Assembly: GCF_014197245.1 (NCBI RefSeq) | Contig: NZ_JACIFF010000007.1 | Span: forward strand, 186,001 to 250,000 | Length of the DNA stretch: 64,000 bases | Direction of reading: 5' to 3' | Source of the DNA: Neolewinella aquimaris | GTDB taxonomy: Bacteria > Bacteroidota > Bacteroidia > Chitinophagales > Saprospiraceae | In this document: positions 1 to 8,453 of the stretch, piece after piece | Numbering within the stretch: position 1 is the first letter of the stretch | Layout of the letters: the number at the start of each line of letters is the position of its first letter | Made by a program: the position numbers and the translations under genes | The notes under the pieces: model-generated | Told to the model about the DNA's origin: nothing | Database searches by the model: none | What the model saw: only the letters and a program-made list of their open reading frames with translations

Positions 1-1
1 C

Positions 2-160
2 AACCAGTTTTACCTCAGGGCCGGGGTCGGTGGCATCAGTATCACGTGTACCAAAGACCACTTCCGTAACGGGCAAATCCACATCGATGAGGCCAGTGGT
101 AAGATCACGATCAACAGCGAGGAACTGGCTTCCCTACTGCTGGATCAGAACGGCGAGTGA
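2..160 (+). CDS. C-terminal end of an unidentified protein (partial)
   Basis: The frame starting at base 2 is open from the window edge to a TGA at 158-160, giving 52 residues that end in ELASLLLDQNGE. The codon pattern resembles the neighbouring genes, and the next gene starts 80 bp downstream on the same strand. The fragment has no recognisable domain, membrane segment or catalytic motif. The start lies outside the window, so neither length nor function can be judged. It could also be a chance open frame, but it is stop-free over its whole visible length. Confidence 0.5.
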   Translation, partial: NQFYLRAGVGGISITCTKDHFRNGQIHIDEASGKITINSEELASLLLDQNGE

Positions 161-240
161 GCGGGCTATTGTAATTCCTTAGCGAACATTTACCGCGTAA
201 AACTGGGTTGTAGGGGTACTAACCTATCAATACAACAACT

Positions 241-813
241 ATGGCATCGACCGAGCAAACTACCGAAACAAACACCCCCAAGACCAACGGCGAAAACCTT
301 CCCGCGAAAACCGACCTGCAGAACAAAAACGACCAGGCCGATAGCATCATCCGGCGCTACGCCCTGTTCGGCACCGCAACCGGACTGATCCCTACTTTCG
401 GACTCGACGTTGCTGCACTGACGGGCGTACAGGTCAAAATGATCAAGGAGCTGGCACGGGTATACGAATACGACATCGACGACCAGATGGTGCGTATGAC
501 CATTACCACCGGCGTTACCTCACTGATCGGTCGCCTCATCACCGGTGTGGCCGCTTCGATCACGAAGGCCTTCTCACCCCTTAAGTTCCTTATCGGCGGC
601 GCAACGCAGGCAGCCCTTAGTGGTTTCATGACCGCCGAGACCGGCAAGATCTACCAGGCGCGCTTGGCTAACGGAGAAAATCCCGCCGACATTACCGTCA
701 GTGAGATCGTCAATCACGTTATCGCCCAGGTACAGGAGGGAAAGTGGAACCCTACCAAGGTAGCCGGCTTCCGCAACAACTTCAGCTACCTGCTCGGTAG
801 CGAGAAGTCCTAA
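241..813 (+). CDS. DUF697-family protein
   Basis: 190 aa. The N-terminal 30 residues are hydrophilic and Thr/Asn/Lys-rich. The core from about residue 36 has the arrangement typical of DUF697: a small hydrophobic segment with IPTFGLDVAALTGVQVKMI, then an ELARVYEYD-like helix and a Gly/Ala-rich hydrophobic segment around residues 80-125. DUF697 domains often accompany membrane-associated GTPases, but here the domain stands alone and no GTPase is adjacent. Role unknown. The gene runs toward the convergent outer-membrane protein gene and shares a strong hairpin with it at 829-873. Confidence 0.7.
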   Translation: MASTEQTTETNTPKTNGENLPAKTDLQNKNDQADSIIRRYALFGTATGLIPTFGLDVAALTGVQVKMIKELARVYEYDIDDQMVRMTITTGVTSLIGRLITGVAASITKAFSPLKFLIGGATQAALSGFMTAETGKIYQARLANGENPADITVSEIVNHVIAQVQEGKWNPTKVAGFRNNFSYLLGSEKS

Positions 814-828
814 CCTCGATCCTACCCG

Positions 829-873
829 AAAGAGAATGCCCCGATTCGCTGTGCGAATCGGGGCATTCTCTTT
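829..873. terminator. Bidirectional hairpin terminator between convergent genes
   Basis: A perfect 20-bp inverted repeat (829-848 and 854-873) encloses a 5-base loop. Its outer arms are AAAGAG/CTCTTT and its inner arm is GC-rich. It lies between the stop of the DUF697 gene (813) and the end of the minus-strand outer-membrane gene, whose stop codon at 872-874 overlaps the right arm. There is no long T-run after the stem on either side, so the T-rich arm ends would have to act as the release signal. The shape and position fit a shared terminator. Confidence 0.75.
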
Positions 874-1471
874 AGAAGTTGTAGTTGAATCCGGTACGCA
901 GTTCGTACGGGGCGTCGTTCAGGCGATCCGGTTGCGTAAGGCGGAAAAGCAGCAGGAGTTCGAATCCGGTGCTGCCGGGACCACCCCCCTGGTTGAAACC
1001 CGCCCCCAGGAACGGTATGGCACGAGTCACGCGCGCCTGTCCGCCGGCCAGAAGATATTCCATATCGCTGATCAGGCTGTACTCCCCGTGGGCGAAAAGT
1101 CCCCGGTAGATTTTGGCCCGGGCGAACACTCCCGCTGACCAGCTGAAGTACTTATCCTTAATCCCGTACAGATCGTCGCGGTAGCTGTTGTACGTCACAC
1201 TGACGCGCGGGCCGGCACTCAGGAAGTTGTTGAGCTTGTACCCCACCATGGGAGATACGCCGATCTGGAAGAAACTGAAGTTGTTTCCGCCGCGAAAGCC
1301 AAGCTGGGCACCGGCACCGTACCAGAGCCCTCCGCTTTCGTTTACCATAGCCTGTCGGCCCCGGGAAGAGTAGTCGAGGTCGTCCCGTGCGGCATCTTCA
1401 CGGGTTTGTGCGAAAATGAGGGTGGTAAAAAAGAGAAGAAAACAGAGGAGGAGACAGGACTTTCGCTTCAT
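872..1471 (-). CDS. Outer-membrane beta-barrel-like protein
   Basis: 199 aa from the ATG at 1471. The open frame extends further upstream, but only this start gives a signal peptide (MKRKSCLLLCFLLFFTTLIFAQ, likely cut after residue 22). The mature part alternates aromatic and polar residues in short Gly-flanked strands (GAGAQLGF, FSFFQIGVSPMVGYKL, GVFARAKIY, GLFAHGEYSL) and ends in an aromatic Phe (FNYNF), as outer-membrane barrels do. At this size it would be a small barrel of about eight strands. Substrate or partner unknown. The gene is divergent from the YraN gene. Confidence 0.7.
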   Translation of the reverse strand: MKRKSCLLLCFLLFFTTLIFAQTREDAARDDLDYSSRGRQAMVNESGGLWYGAGAQLGFRGGNNFSFFQIGVSPMVGYKLNNFLSAGPRVSVTYNSYRDDLYGIKDKYFSWSAGVFARAKIYRGLFAHGEYSLISDMEYLLAGGQARVTRAIPFLGAGFNQGGGPGSTGFELLLLFRLTQPDRLNDAPYELRTGFNYNF

Positions 1472-1534
1472 TGGATGGATTATTGGGGGCGCGCAAAGAT
1501 AATATGGTCGCACCGGCTTTGTTCGTAGATTTCC

Positions 1535-1542
1535 TACTTTGG
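1535..1542 (+). promoter_or_regulatory. Possible Bacteroidota -7 box for the yraN-like gene
   Basis: TACTTTGG lies 4 bases before the ATG at 1547. It is one position short of the Bacteroidota consensus TAnnTTTG. A TTTG about 15 bases upstream could be part of a -33 element, but the spacing is short. If it is real, the message would be almost leaderless. Confidence 0.3.
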
Positions 1543-1546
1543 CGCA

Positions 1547-1915
1547 ATGACCGACCGTATGAAGACGGGCAGGCGCGGAGAAGCGTTGGCACGGACCTAT
1601 CTGCTGGACAAGGGCTACCTCGTCGAGGCCGTAAACTACCGCTACCGGCGTACCGAGATCGATATCGTGGCGAAACACGGCGATGTACTGGTATTCGTAG
1701 AGGTCAAGACCCGTACTTCCCTGGCGTTCGGTCATCCGAGTATCTTCTTTAAGCGGGAGCAGCAGCGCAGGATCAGCAGGGCCGCCTCGATGTACATGGA
1801 GGAAACCGGCTACGACTGGGAAATTCGCTTTGACCTGATCGCGATCTACCTGAAATCACCCGAAGCGTACCAACTCGATCATTACGAGGACGTTTTTTTT
1901 CCCGGTCTGCACTGA
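1547..1915 (+). CDS. YraN family (UPF0102) nuclease-fold protein
   Basis: 122 aa, the usual length of UPF0102. An N-terminal helix GRRGEALARTYLLDKGY precedes the restriction-endonuclease-like core with E37-I-D39, the hydrophobic strand GDVLVFVEVKTR (E52, K54) and a helix rich in basic residues. The E-D-ExK arrangement is the predicted metal site of the family. Homologues are linked to Holliday-junction or DNA processing, but the activity is not firmly established. A second ATG at residue 5 is an alternative start. It is convergent with the DUF58 gene, with 3 bp between the stops. Confidence 0.85.
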   Translation: MTDRMKTGRRGEALARTYLLDKGYLVEAVNYRYRRTEIDIVAKHGDVLVFVEVKTRTSLAFGHPSIFFKREQQRRISRAASMYMEETGYDWEIRFDLIAIYLKSPEAYQLDHYEDVFFPGLH

Positions 1916-1918
1916 ACG

Positions 1919-3271
1919 TCAGATCTGTGCCCGTCCCTTTAACTCCAGGTACTTTTCGATCACCTGACCGGTAAGCGCCTCGGGTCGGGTGAAGATCACT
2001 TGTACACCGTTTTGCCGCAGCCGCGCCGCCATCAACTGTCGCTCCTGTAGGTAACGGCGCACCGTATGCTTCTGGTAAACTGTCTTTACGTCGCTCGTAG
2101 GTGTTCGGAGCAGTTGCGTCACTTCGGTGTTTTCAAAGAGCACTACCACCAGGGTATGATCGCGCCCGATGCGCCGCAGTGCGGGTAGTACCCGATCGAG
2201 CGCGTAGTTGCTTTCAAAATTCGTGAACAACAACAGCAGACTCCGCCCCGGCAAAAAACGCCGGCTGGCGTAGTACAGCAATTCATAATCACTTTCTCCC
2301 TCCCGCTCACGCTGACGGTAGAGCGTATCGAGCACGGTACGCAACTGGTCGGAGCGGTTATCCGCCGGAAGGATGTCCCCAAGCTTATCCGAAAAAGTAA
2401 GAAGCCCTGCCCGATCGCCGCGCTGAAGAATGACGTTGGTCAGAGCCAATGAGGCGTTGATGGCATAATCTAGCAGGCTAAGACCGTTGAACGGCATCAG
2501 CATGGTACGGCCCTTGTCGATCACGGAGTAAATGCGTTGTGCCCGCTCGGTTTCGTACTGGTTCACCATCACCTCCCCCTTTCTGGCCGTTGCCTTCCAG
2601 TTGACGCTGCGCAGGTCGTCGCCCCGAACATACTCCTTAATGCTGTCGAATGCGTAGCTCCGGGATACCGGGCGTGGCCGACGACGCCCCTCGCTGGGTA
2701 CCGAGGCACGGTGCCCCAGGCTGAACCGCTTCATCTGGATGATACTCGGGTAAACGGCCACCGACTGCCCGTGGGAAATTTCTCTCCTCCGCTCTACCAG
2801 GCCTAGTTTGCTGCGTACGAAGAGGTTGAGGTTGCCGAAGTCATAGCGCCCCCGGGACAGTGGACGCACCCCATATCCGACCGTTCGTTTCTGCCCCGCG
2901 GGCAGCATCAGCTGGATCCTGTGGTCCCGTACCTGGAGTTCCGCAGGCAGTTCGTCCGTAATGGTTAGGTCAAGATTTGCCGTACCCTCATTGTGGATCA
3001 ACAGCAGCACCTGCATCTCGTCACCGAGGGAAAACACCTCGGGAGGGCGGCGCACCGCCGACACCCGACCGGATCGTCCGTAAAGCATCACCGTATCGAC
3101 AACGGTCAGGATCAGCAGCACGGCAAGCGTGGCTACCGCCAGCCAGAAGGCGAGCGGCTTCCAGAATCCGGCAGCGGATAGTACCACCACCAAACCGAGC
3201 CCCACGAAGAACCGGTTGCCCAGGTAGATAAAGCGTAGGTGTGTCGCAATGGCGCGCATTCGCTCGTACAT
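1919..3271 (-). CDS. DUF58 domain protein
   Basis: 450 aa from the ATG at 3271; a TTG three codons earlier is possible. Two hydrophobic segments around residues 20-65 anchor it in the membrane. A beta-rich middle follows, then the DUF58 signature near residues 210-245 (YVRGDDLRSVNWKATARKG) and a von Willebrand A-like C-terminal half. Such proteins usually accompany MoxR-type ATPases and transglutaminase-like genes, but none is visible here. That leaves the role open; a link to envelope assembly is inference only. It is divergent from the NlpC/P60 lipoprotein gene. Confidence 0.85.
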   Translation of the reverse strand: MYERMRAIATHLRFIYLGNRFFVGLGLVVVLSAAGFWKPLAFWLAVATLAVLLILTVVDTVMLYGRSGRVSAVRRPPEVFSLGDEMQVLLLIHNEGTANLDLTITDELPAELQVRDHRIQLMLPAGQKRTVGYGVRPLSRGRYDFGNLNLFVRSKLGLVERRREISHGQSVAVYPSIIQMKRFSLGHRASVPSEGRRRPRPVSRSYAFDSIKEYVRGDDLRSVNWKATARKGEVMVNQYETERAQRIYSVIDKGRTMLMPFNGLSLLDYAINASLALTNVILQRGDRAGLLTFSDKLGDILPADNRSDQLRTVLDTLYRQREREGESDYELLYYASRRFLPGRSLLLLFTNFESNYALDRVLPALRRIGRDHTLVVVLFENTEVTQLLRTPTSDVKTVYQKHTVRRYLQERQLMAARLRQNGVQVIFTRPEALTGQVIEKYLELKGRAQI

Positions 3272-3330
3272 GGAGAGCAAGCTAAACTAAATTGGTAGAA
3301 TAGCGCGTTCTTACGCCACAAACCTACCGC

Positions 3331-3924
3331 TTGCGACACCCCCTTCTCATCCTTCTTTTCTTAGCTGCCCTGTTATCGGGCTGTAGCTCGTTTCGTCCGG
3401 TGTCAACGGTGAGAAACCCATCGCGCGCATCGGGCACCACGGAGACGGTCGAAGCCCGTCCGCACAGGGAGAAGCCGGCCGCTAAGCCAGTCGCCCGTAA
3501 AGCGACGCCACCGGTGCTTACGGGGTCCACGGCGGCGGTCAGGGGTAAATTGATCACCGAAGCCGAACGGTTCATCGGCGTCCGTTACAAGTACGGAGGC
3601 AACAACCCGCGGGAAGGCTTCGACTGCTCCGGTTTCGTTAAGTACCTTTACAACGACCAGGGACTGGACATTCACCGCGTGTCCCGTGATCAGGCCCGCC
3701 AGGGTACCCAGATCAATGCCTCCGCGGCAAAGCCCGGCGACCTGGTGTTCTACCGCAGGGGAGCCAACCAACCCGTCTTTCACGTTTCCATGGTGGTAGC
3801 TACCGGCCCCGGTGAGATCTGGGTGATCCATCCTACCAGCAGCCGCGGCGTCATTCGCGAAAATATCCTGGCCTCCTCCTACTGGAAACCGAAGATTTAC
3901 ACGATCCGCACCCTTATTCAGTAG
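3331..3924 (+). CDS. NlpC/P60 lipoprotein (peptidoglycan endopeptidase)
   Basis: 197 aa. No ATG is available: an in-frame stop lies at 3301, and the first start that gives the signal peptide is the TTG at 3331. Lipobox LLSGC with Cys18 as lipidation site. A Pro/Arg/Lys-rich linker to about residue 70 leads to the NlpC/P60 domain. That domain has the catalytic Cys99 in FDCSGF, His151 in FHVSMV and a third polar residue, His167, in VIHPTS, so all three are present. It would cut within peptide cross-links of peptidoglycan from the periplasmic face of the membrane. Confidence 0.88.
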   Translation: MRHPLLILLFLAALLSGCSSFRPVSTVRNPSRASGTTETVEARPHREKPAAKPVARKATPPVLTGSTAAVRGKLITEAERFIGVRYKYGGNNPREGFDCSGFVKYLYNDQGLDIHRVSRDQARQGTQINASAAKPGDLVFYRRGANQPVFHVSMVVATGPGEIWVIHPTSSRGVIRENILASSYWKPKIYTIRTLIQ

Positions 3925-3926
3925 GC

Positions 3927-4418
3927 CTATCCCCCACCCTTCCGGGGCGGAATGTTCTTTCCTTTCTTACTGATCCGGCTTTCGTTCCCGTACCCCTGTT
4001 TCAGTTCGCGCTGTCGCATGGGCATTCCATCGATTAGTTCCAGTAGCACCGATACCGGGGTGATGGTATTTCTGGCACGGTACTTTTCGGTGCCATCCAG
4101 TCCGACCAGCACGAGTTCCAGTTGGTAGGGTGCCGCGCTGAAGTAGTCGTAGTAATGGGCGGAGGCGCTTTCCCCCAGGAACATGCCGGAATTTTCCCGC
4201 TCCCCGTTCGGCGTTGCCATCACGATCTGCACCTGTCGCTCGTCCAGCTCTTCTACCCTGGCCCGCAGTAGCTCGTACTGCTCCACGAAGAGGGGGTCGT
4301 CCATCGCGGGGGTGAACAGTACGACCACCCGCGATTTCCACCGGAAGTCTTCCGGGCTCTGGGCACCCGCAAGTTCGGGAAGGACCGTCAATAATATAAG
4401 GGGGAGTAACAGTTTCAT
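3927..4418 (-). CDS. DUF4174 family periplasmic protein
   Basis: 163 aa from the ATG at 4418, chosen because it opens a clear signal peptide (MKLLLPLILLTVLPELAGAQ). The frame is open upstream but overlaps the next gene. The mature part begins EDFRWKSRVVVLFTPAMDDPLFVEQYELL, the characteristic start of DUF4174, which has a thioredoxin-like pattern without redox cysteines. The C-terminal 25 residues are Lys/Gly-rich. The function of the family is unknown. It is the last gene of a minus-strand run with the two small proteins upstream and is convergent with the NlpC/P60 gene. Confidence 0.72.
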   Translation of the reverse strand: MKLLLPLILLTVLPELAGAQSPEDFRWKSRVVVLFTPAMDDPLFVEQYELLRARVEELDERQVQIVMATPNGERENSGMFLGESASAHYYDYFSAAPYQLELVLVGLDGTEKYRARNTITPVSVLLELIDGMPMRQRELKQGYGNESRISKKGKNIPPRKGGG

Positions 4419-4437
4419 GTTACTGAAACACAGCGGA

Positions 4438-5058
4438 TTAATTCGATGTTCCGGCAACAGCGACCAGGAGACCGCGGAAGCTTTCGGGTGCTCCGTAGAG
4501 GGCATCCTGGTAGGTCGTCGCCCGCAACCGCAGGTTCCACGGCAGATCGTCGCGCAGCTCCAATTCTACCGTAATGTTCCCGAACTTTTGATCGAGTCCC
4601 CCCCGCTCTATCGTGCCGGAATGGCGCTGGTGACGGGTGCGCGGTTTGAGGTAGTGGCGCTCCTGGGTCTCCACCCAATCCGGGCGACTGAACACCCGGC
4701 GGTCGCTGATCTGGGTGCGGTAGTTCAACTCCAGTATGCGCTCCTTGAGGTAGTGAAAGAAGTGATGGATCTCCGCTTTACTGTAGTGCGTCTGGTGAAA
4801 ATGTATCACAAACCCCTTGCTGCTGGGCGTATCGAGGAAGCTTACCGAATTATCGGTCCGGCCGGTGGTCCGGAACTGTGCGTACTGGTCGATCAGCCAG
4901 TCGAACAACCGACGACGGGCCAGCGTCTTTTTCCAGCGTTCGTAGCTTTCCAACTCTTCGGGGTCCCGCTCGATGACCTCGTGCACCACCGGATCCGTAG
5001 GACCGCTTTGCTCGGCGGCGTCGAATAGGGCGCTTATTTTTTGCCAGAAATTGGACAT
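4438..5058 (-). CDS. Hypothetical soluble protein
   Basis: 206 aa, ATG start at 5058. No signal peptide or membrane segment. The sequence is rich in charged and aromatic residues, with several His-containing stretches (VIHFHQTHYSK, IHHFFHYLK) that could bind metal, though this is only a composition-based remark. The last third (VELELRDDLPWNLRLRATTY) looks like paired beta strands. No family is recognised. It ends 20 bp before the DUF4174 start and begins 7 bp after the upstream gene stops, so the three are probably co-transcribed. Confidence 0.6.
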   Translation of the reverse strand: MSNFWQKISALFDAAEQSGPTDPVVHEVIERDPEELESYERWKKTLARRRLFDWLIDQYAQFRTTGRTDNSVSFLDTPSSKGFVIHFHQTHYSKAEIHHFFHYLKERILELNYRTQISDRRVFSRPDWVETQERHYLKPRTRHQRHSGTIERGGLDQKFGNITVELELRDDLPWNLRLRATTYQDALYGAPESFRGLLVAVAGTSN

Positions 5059-5064
5059 TTGAAT

Positions 5065-5565
5065 CTATTTGAAGCGAGTGAGTTCACCGCGGTACCGCAA
5101 CTCCCGCTCTTCGGTATAACCGAACTCGGCGTGGGGCAGCAGGCGGTTCAGGGTTTTGGTCACGAGCAACAGTTGGTCGGGATGGAGGCTGAAGTCGTTC
5201 ATTTCACCGTTCGCCTCCACCAGATAAAGCGTGGCGCTGCGCATCAGGTTCAGGCCGAAGGGCATTCGTTCGGTCACCAGCCCGTACACCCACACGATCC
5301 GTGTGGGCTCCTCGCGCAGCAATTCACGCCAGGCCGCGGCGGGTTGCTCGCCCAACAGTCGGTACATCCAGTAAACACCCAGCGTAGCCACCAGCGCGCC
5401 GAGAAAGGGAAAGACCGCGGAATGGGGCAGGGACAACGCACTTACGGCCAGCCCGGCTACCACGGCACCAACCGCCAGCAGTTGCTTGGTGCGGTGTTCC
5501 CGCTCCATGCTTTCCCATAGCGGGACCAGGCCGGGATGCCGTATGATTCTATCGTCCGATTGCAC
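5065..5565 (-). CDS. Hypothetical two-TM protein
   Basis: 166 aa; the frame starts at a GTG (5565). Residues 28-46 and 50-69 are two closely spaced hydrophobic helices joined by a short turn containing Pro and His. This pattern suggests a membrane hairpin with both ends in the cytoplasm. The C-terminal 90 residues are soluble, with a repeated hydrophobic-charged pattern (RIVWVYGLVTERMPFGLNLM, ATLYLVEANGEMNDFSLHPDQ) resembling a small PH-like or beta-sandwich domain. No family is recognised. It is the first gene of the minus-strand trio and divergent from the first phytochrome gene. Confidence 0.6.
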   Translation of the reverse strand: MQSDDRIIRHPGLVPLWESMEREHRTKQLLAVGAVVAGLAVSALSLPHSAVFPFLGALVATLGVYWMYRLLGEQPAAAWRELLREEPTRIVWVYGLVTERMPFGLNLMRSATLYLVEANGEMNDFSLHPDQLLLVTKTLNRLLPHAEFGYTEERELRYRGELTRFK

Positions 5566-5648
5566 ATTGTCTATATCTAGAAAACGTGATTGTGGTTTAG
5601 GTCACGGGCTCATTTTTACATTCGCCATATAAACAAGAGGTTGGCACA

Positions 5649-7880
5649 ATGCGCTTAACTGATAAGCTACCTGCCTCAGACCAAATGCCCGCCGATAATT
5701 TAATTCAGCCATACGCCCGTGTCGTCGTTGTGCATGCAACGACCCTCCACATTTGCGCGCACAGCAACAACCTTCCCAATCGTTGGGGCGGGGACGCGGG
5801 TGCAACGAAAAAAAAGGCAGCAGCAAACCTGTGGGTTGACCTTCCCGTCACCTCCCTCTTTTCCCAGGCTACGGTCGATCGCATCCGCGCAGTAGCGGAT
5901 CTGCCGTACCCCCCTCCGATCAACTTAGGCCCCGACGACCCCCTGGGTCTGAGCAACCAGCAAATCCTGGTGTTTCGCACGAACGAACACCTTGTCCTGG
6001 AAATAGAGCCACGCCTACCGCCAAAGGACTGGCAGATGAGCCTACTCGAAACCACGGAATTGCTCAGCAGAACTGAATCCGTGGTGGACGTGCTGGCAGT
6101 TGGAAGTCGGGCGATTTATAAGACACTCGGCGTCGATCGCGTGCTCGCGTATCAGTTTGAGGAGGGTTCCGAAGATGGAGTCGTCAGACACACCCACGGC
6201 AACGGCAGCCTGCCCTCGCTACTCGGCATACGCTTCCGGTCGGATGATTTTCCCGAAGAAGCCTTTCGCCTGCACGCCCGGGAAACCGTCATGGCCTATA
6301 CCACTTCCGATCGTGCGCCGGTAGGTTTTTGTGGCGATCTGGGAGATGCCGCCCACTGCATCAACTACGTACTGGGTTGTCGTACAATCTACCCGCCTGC
6401 GGAGAGTTTCGTACGAGAATCCGGCCTCTCTACCCAGATTTCCGTCATGCTTACCATTCACGGAAAGCCCTGGGGAGTATTCTCCTGCCAGGCACGGGAT
6501 GCCGTATACCTCGATTACCAGCACCGCACCTTCGTCCACCTGCTGGGCAACCAGGTCAGCCGGGAACTGACCAGCCAGATACACGATCAGGCTCGCCAGC
6601 GCGTCCTGGACGCGGACCATCTGCGCGCCCGGATTCGCGACAACATTAGCCGCGCTCCGAACCTGGTCCGGGGCTTAACTCATTCGGAACCGTCGCTGCT
6701 TGAATACGTCCCGGACACGGGGGGCATTGCAATACTCATCGAAGATCGGATCATTCAACTCGGTCAGACTCCGGGGGAGCCACGCATCCGGCTGCTGATG
6801 GACTGGGCGGCCAGCAACCTGAAGGACTACGATGTTTTTTACACCGACCACCTCGCAGCACACTACGCTCCGGGCGAAGACTTCCGTGACTCCGCCTCCG
6901 GAGTATTCCTGGCTCCCCTCAACCAACGCCGCACGGAGTGGATGGTCTGGTTCCGTCCCGAACGGGTCGGAAAAGTAACCTACGGTAGCCGTGATCAAAA
7001 AGGACCAAAAAAGAAAGGGCAGTGGTTCAAAACTACCGTGGAGACCCGGACCGGATTCAGTTTGCCGTGGACGGAGGAACAGGTTGCCGACATTCGTGAG
7101 CTCCACGCCTTCATACGGGATGTCGTCATCGAGCGGTATTCAGAGCTGATGCGCATCAACCGTCAGCTGCAGGTGGCTTACGATGAGTTGGAAGCCTTCA
7201 GCTACACGGTCAGCCACGATCTCCGGGCTCCCTTACGGGGCATCGACGGGTTTGCCGAGATCCTCATGGAGGATTACGGACCGAAGCTGAAGGACGATGC
7301 CAAGGACCTCATCCAGACCATACAGCTCAATGCGGCCAGAATGAACCAGTTCATCTCCGATATTCTGGAACTGAGTCGGGTAGGACGGGCAAATCTGGTC
7401 GTGAACGACTGCGACGTAGCTCAACTCGTCCGTACGGCAATGCAGGAACTGAACCGGGAGTCAGGAAAGTCTGTCGATATTAAGCTGCACGAGCCCCTCC
7501 CCCCCATGCGCGGAGACCGCCAGCAGTTGGCGTTGGTATTCAAGCACCTTCTCAGCAATGCCTTCAAGTACAGTTCAAAGCAGGCCACCAGTACGGTAGA
7601 GGTCGGGTACAGTGCCAGCAATTCATTCGGCGACGGGGAGTTCTATATTTCGGATAACGGAATTGGGATCAACGAGGACCACCACCAGCGCGTATTTGGC
7701 ATGTTCAACCGACTGGTTAGTGCAGAGGATTACTCCGGGAGTGGAGTGGGATTGGCGGTGGTGCGCCGAATCATCCGTCGGCACAACGGCGAGGTTAGAA
7801 TTGAGAGTAAACCGGGAAGTGGAGCTACCTTTTTCTTCTACACCAACTTGCCGGCAGACAAGTCCGATCAAACATTCTGA
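5649..7880 (+). CDS. Degenerate phytochrome-like sensor histidine kinase
   Basis: 743 aa with PAS (about 1-120), GAF (about 135-310), PHY (about 325-480), HisKA (about 510-580) and HATPase (about 625-735). The photosensory part has lost key residues. No Cys stands at the bilin-attachment position; the region reads DKLPASDQMPADNLIQPYA. The first pocket His, normally in SPIH, is Ala251 (YPPA). The second, normally in LHH, is Gln281. The PHY tongue lacks PRxSF. D200-F-P, matching DIP, is kept. The kinase half is intact: His523 in SHDLRAP, Asn637 (N box), D669-N-G (G1) and GSGVGL (G2). It probably does not bind bilin covalently; it may sense another ligand or pair with the second phytochrome. Confidence 0.87.
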   Translation: MRLTDKLPASDQMPADNLIQPYARVVVVHATTLHICAHSNNLPNRWGGDAGATKKKAAANLWVDLPVTSLFSQATVDRIRAVADLPYPPPINLGPDDPLGLSNQQILVFRTNEHLVLEIEPRLPPKDWQMSLLETTELLSRTESVVDVLAVGSRAIYKTLGVDRVLAYQFEEGSEDGVVRHTHGNGSLPSLLGIRFRSDDFPEEAFRLHARETVMAYTTSDRAPVGFCGDLGDAAHCINYVLGCRTIYPPAESFVRESGLSTQISVMLTIHGKPWGVFSCQARDAVYLDYQHRTFVHLLGNQVSRELTSQIHDQARQRVLDADHLRARIRDNISRAPNLVRGLTHSEPSLLEYVPDTGGIAILIEDRIIQLGQTPGEPRIRLLMDWAASNLKDYDVFYTDHLAAHYAPGEDFRDSASGVFLAPLNQRRTEWMVWFRPERVGKVTYGSRDQKGPKKKGQWFKTTVETRTGFSLPWTEEQVADIRELHAFIRDVVIERYSELMRINRQLQVAYDELEAFSYTVSHDLRAPLRGIDGFAEILMEDYGPKLKDDAKDLIQTIQLNAARMNQFISDILELSRVGRANLVVNDCDVAQLVRTAMQELNRESGKSVDIKLHEPLPPMRGDRQQLALVFKHLLSNAFKYSSKQATSTVEVGYSASNSFGDGEFYISDNGIGINEDHHQRVFGMFNRLVSAEDYSGSGVGLAVVRRIIRRHNGEVRIESKPGSGATFFFYTNLPADKSDQTF

Positions 7881-7970
7881 CCAATTTTGTCGTTTCCTAG
7901 GAAATTCTTTTTTGCACTGTCAATTTGTTTCCCTTTCCTACATTTACCGTTCTAATCCCTAACTACCATC

Positions 7971-8399
7971 ATGTACGCTAACAAAATCCTACTTGCCGAG
8001 GATGATACGACCGATGCGGAATTCTTCCAACGCGCGCTTAGCCGTCTAGAATCCCCTCCGGAACTCATTTGGTGCAAGAGTGGTACGGAGGCATACCAGG
8101 GTCTGACGCAACACAGTGATCCGGCAACGCTCCCGCGATTGGCTATCCTGGACATCAAAATGCCCGGAATGAACGGCCTTGAGCTGTTGGAAAAAATCAA
8201 GTCCGACGAACGGACCAAGAATATGCCCGTCATCATTATGTCGAGCAGCGACGAGCCACAGGATATTTCCCGGGCCTACGATTGCGGTGCCAACGGATAC
8301 CTGGTCAAACCAAACCGTTTTCAGGATTTGCGCGATCTGGTAGGATCCATACACCATTTTTGGATCAAAACCAATCGGTTAAAGCCCGTTCACGACTGA
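7971..8399 (+). CDS. CheY-like response regulator (Rcp1-type, single domain)
   Basis: 142 aa, a receiver domain with no output domain. The acidic pocket is E10-D11-D12, the phospho-acceptor is Asp61 in LAILDIKMPGMNG, a Ser/Thr patch is in IIMSSSDEP, and the conserved Lys is in GYLVKPN. Single-domain regulators of this kind commonly follow phytochrome kinases. Lying between two such kinases, it is the obvious phosphorelay partner of one or both. It would act by protein-protein contact. The gap to the upstream kinase is 90 bp and to the downstream kinase 54 bp. Confidence 0.9.
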   Translation: MYANKILLAEDDTTDAEFFQRALSRLESPPELIWCKSGTEAYQGLTQHSDPATLPRLAILDIKMPGMNGLELLEKIKSDERTKNMPVIIMSSSDEPQDISRAYDCGANGYLVKPNRFQDLRDLVGSIHHFWIKTNRLKPVHD

Positions 8400-8453
8400 T
8401 CTAGCGGGACCTTCATCTTATGCTGTACCTTGTACAGCTTCACAAACTAGTAG

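Noticed and set aside
1472..1735. 88-codon extension of the outer-membrane protein gene
   Set aside because: It would bury the signal peptide and overlaps the start of the divergent YraN-type gene.
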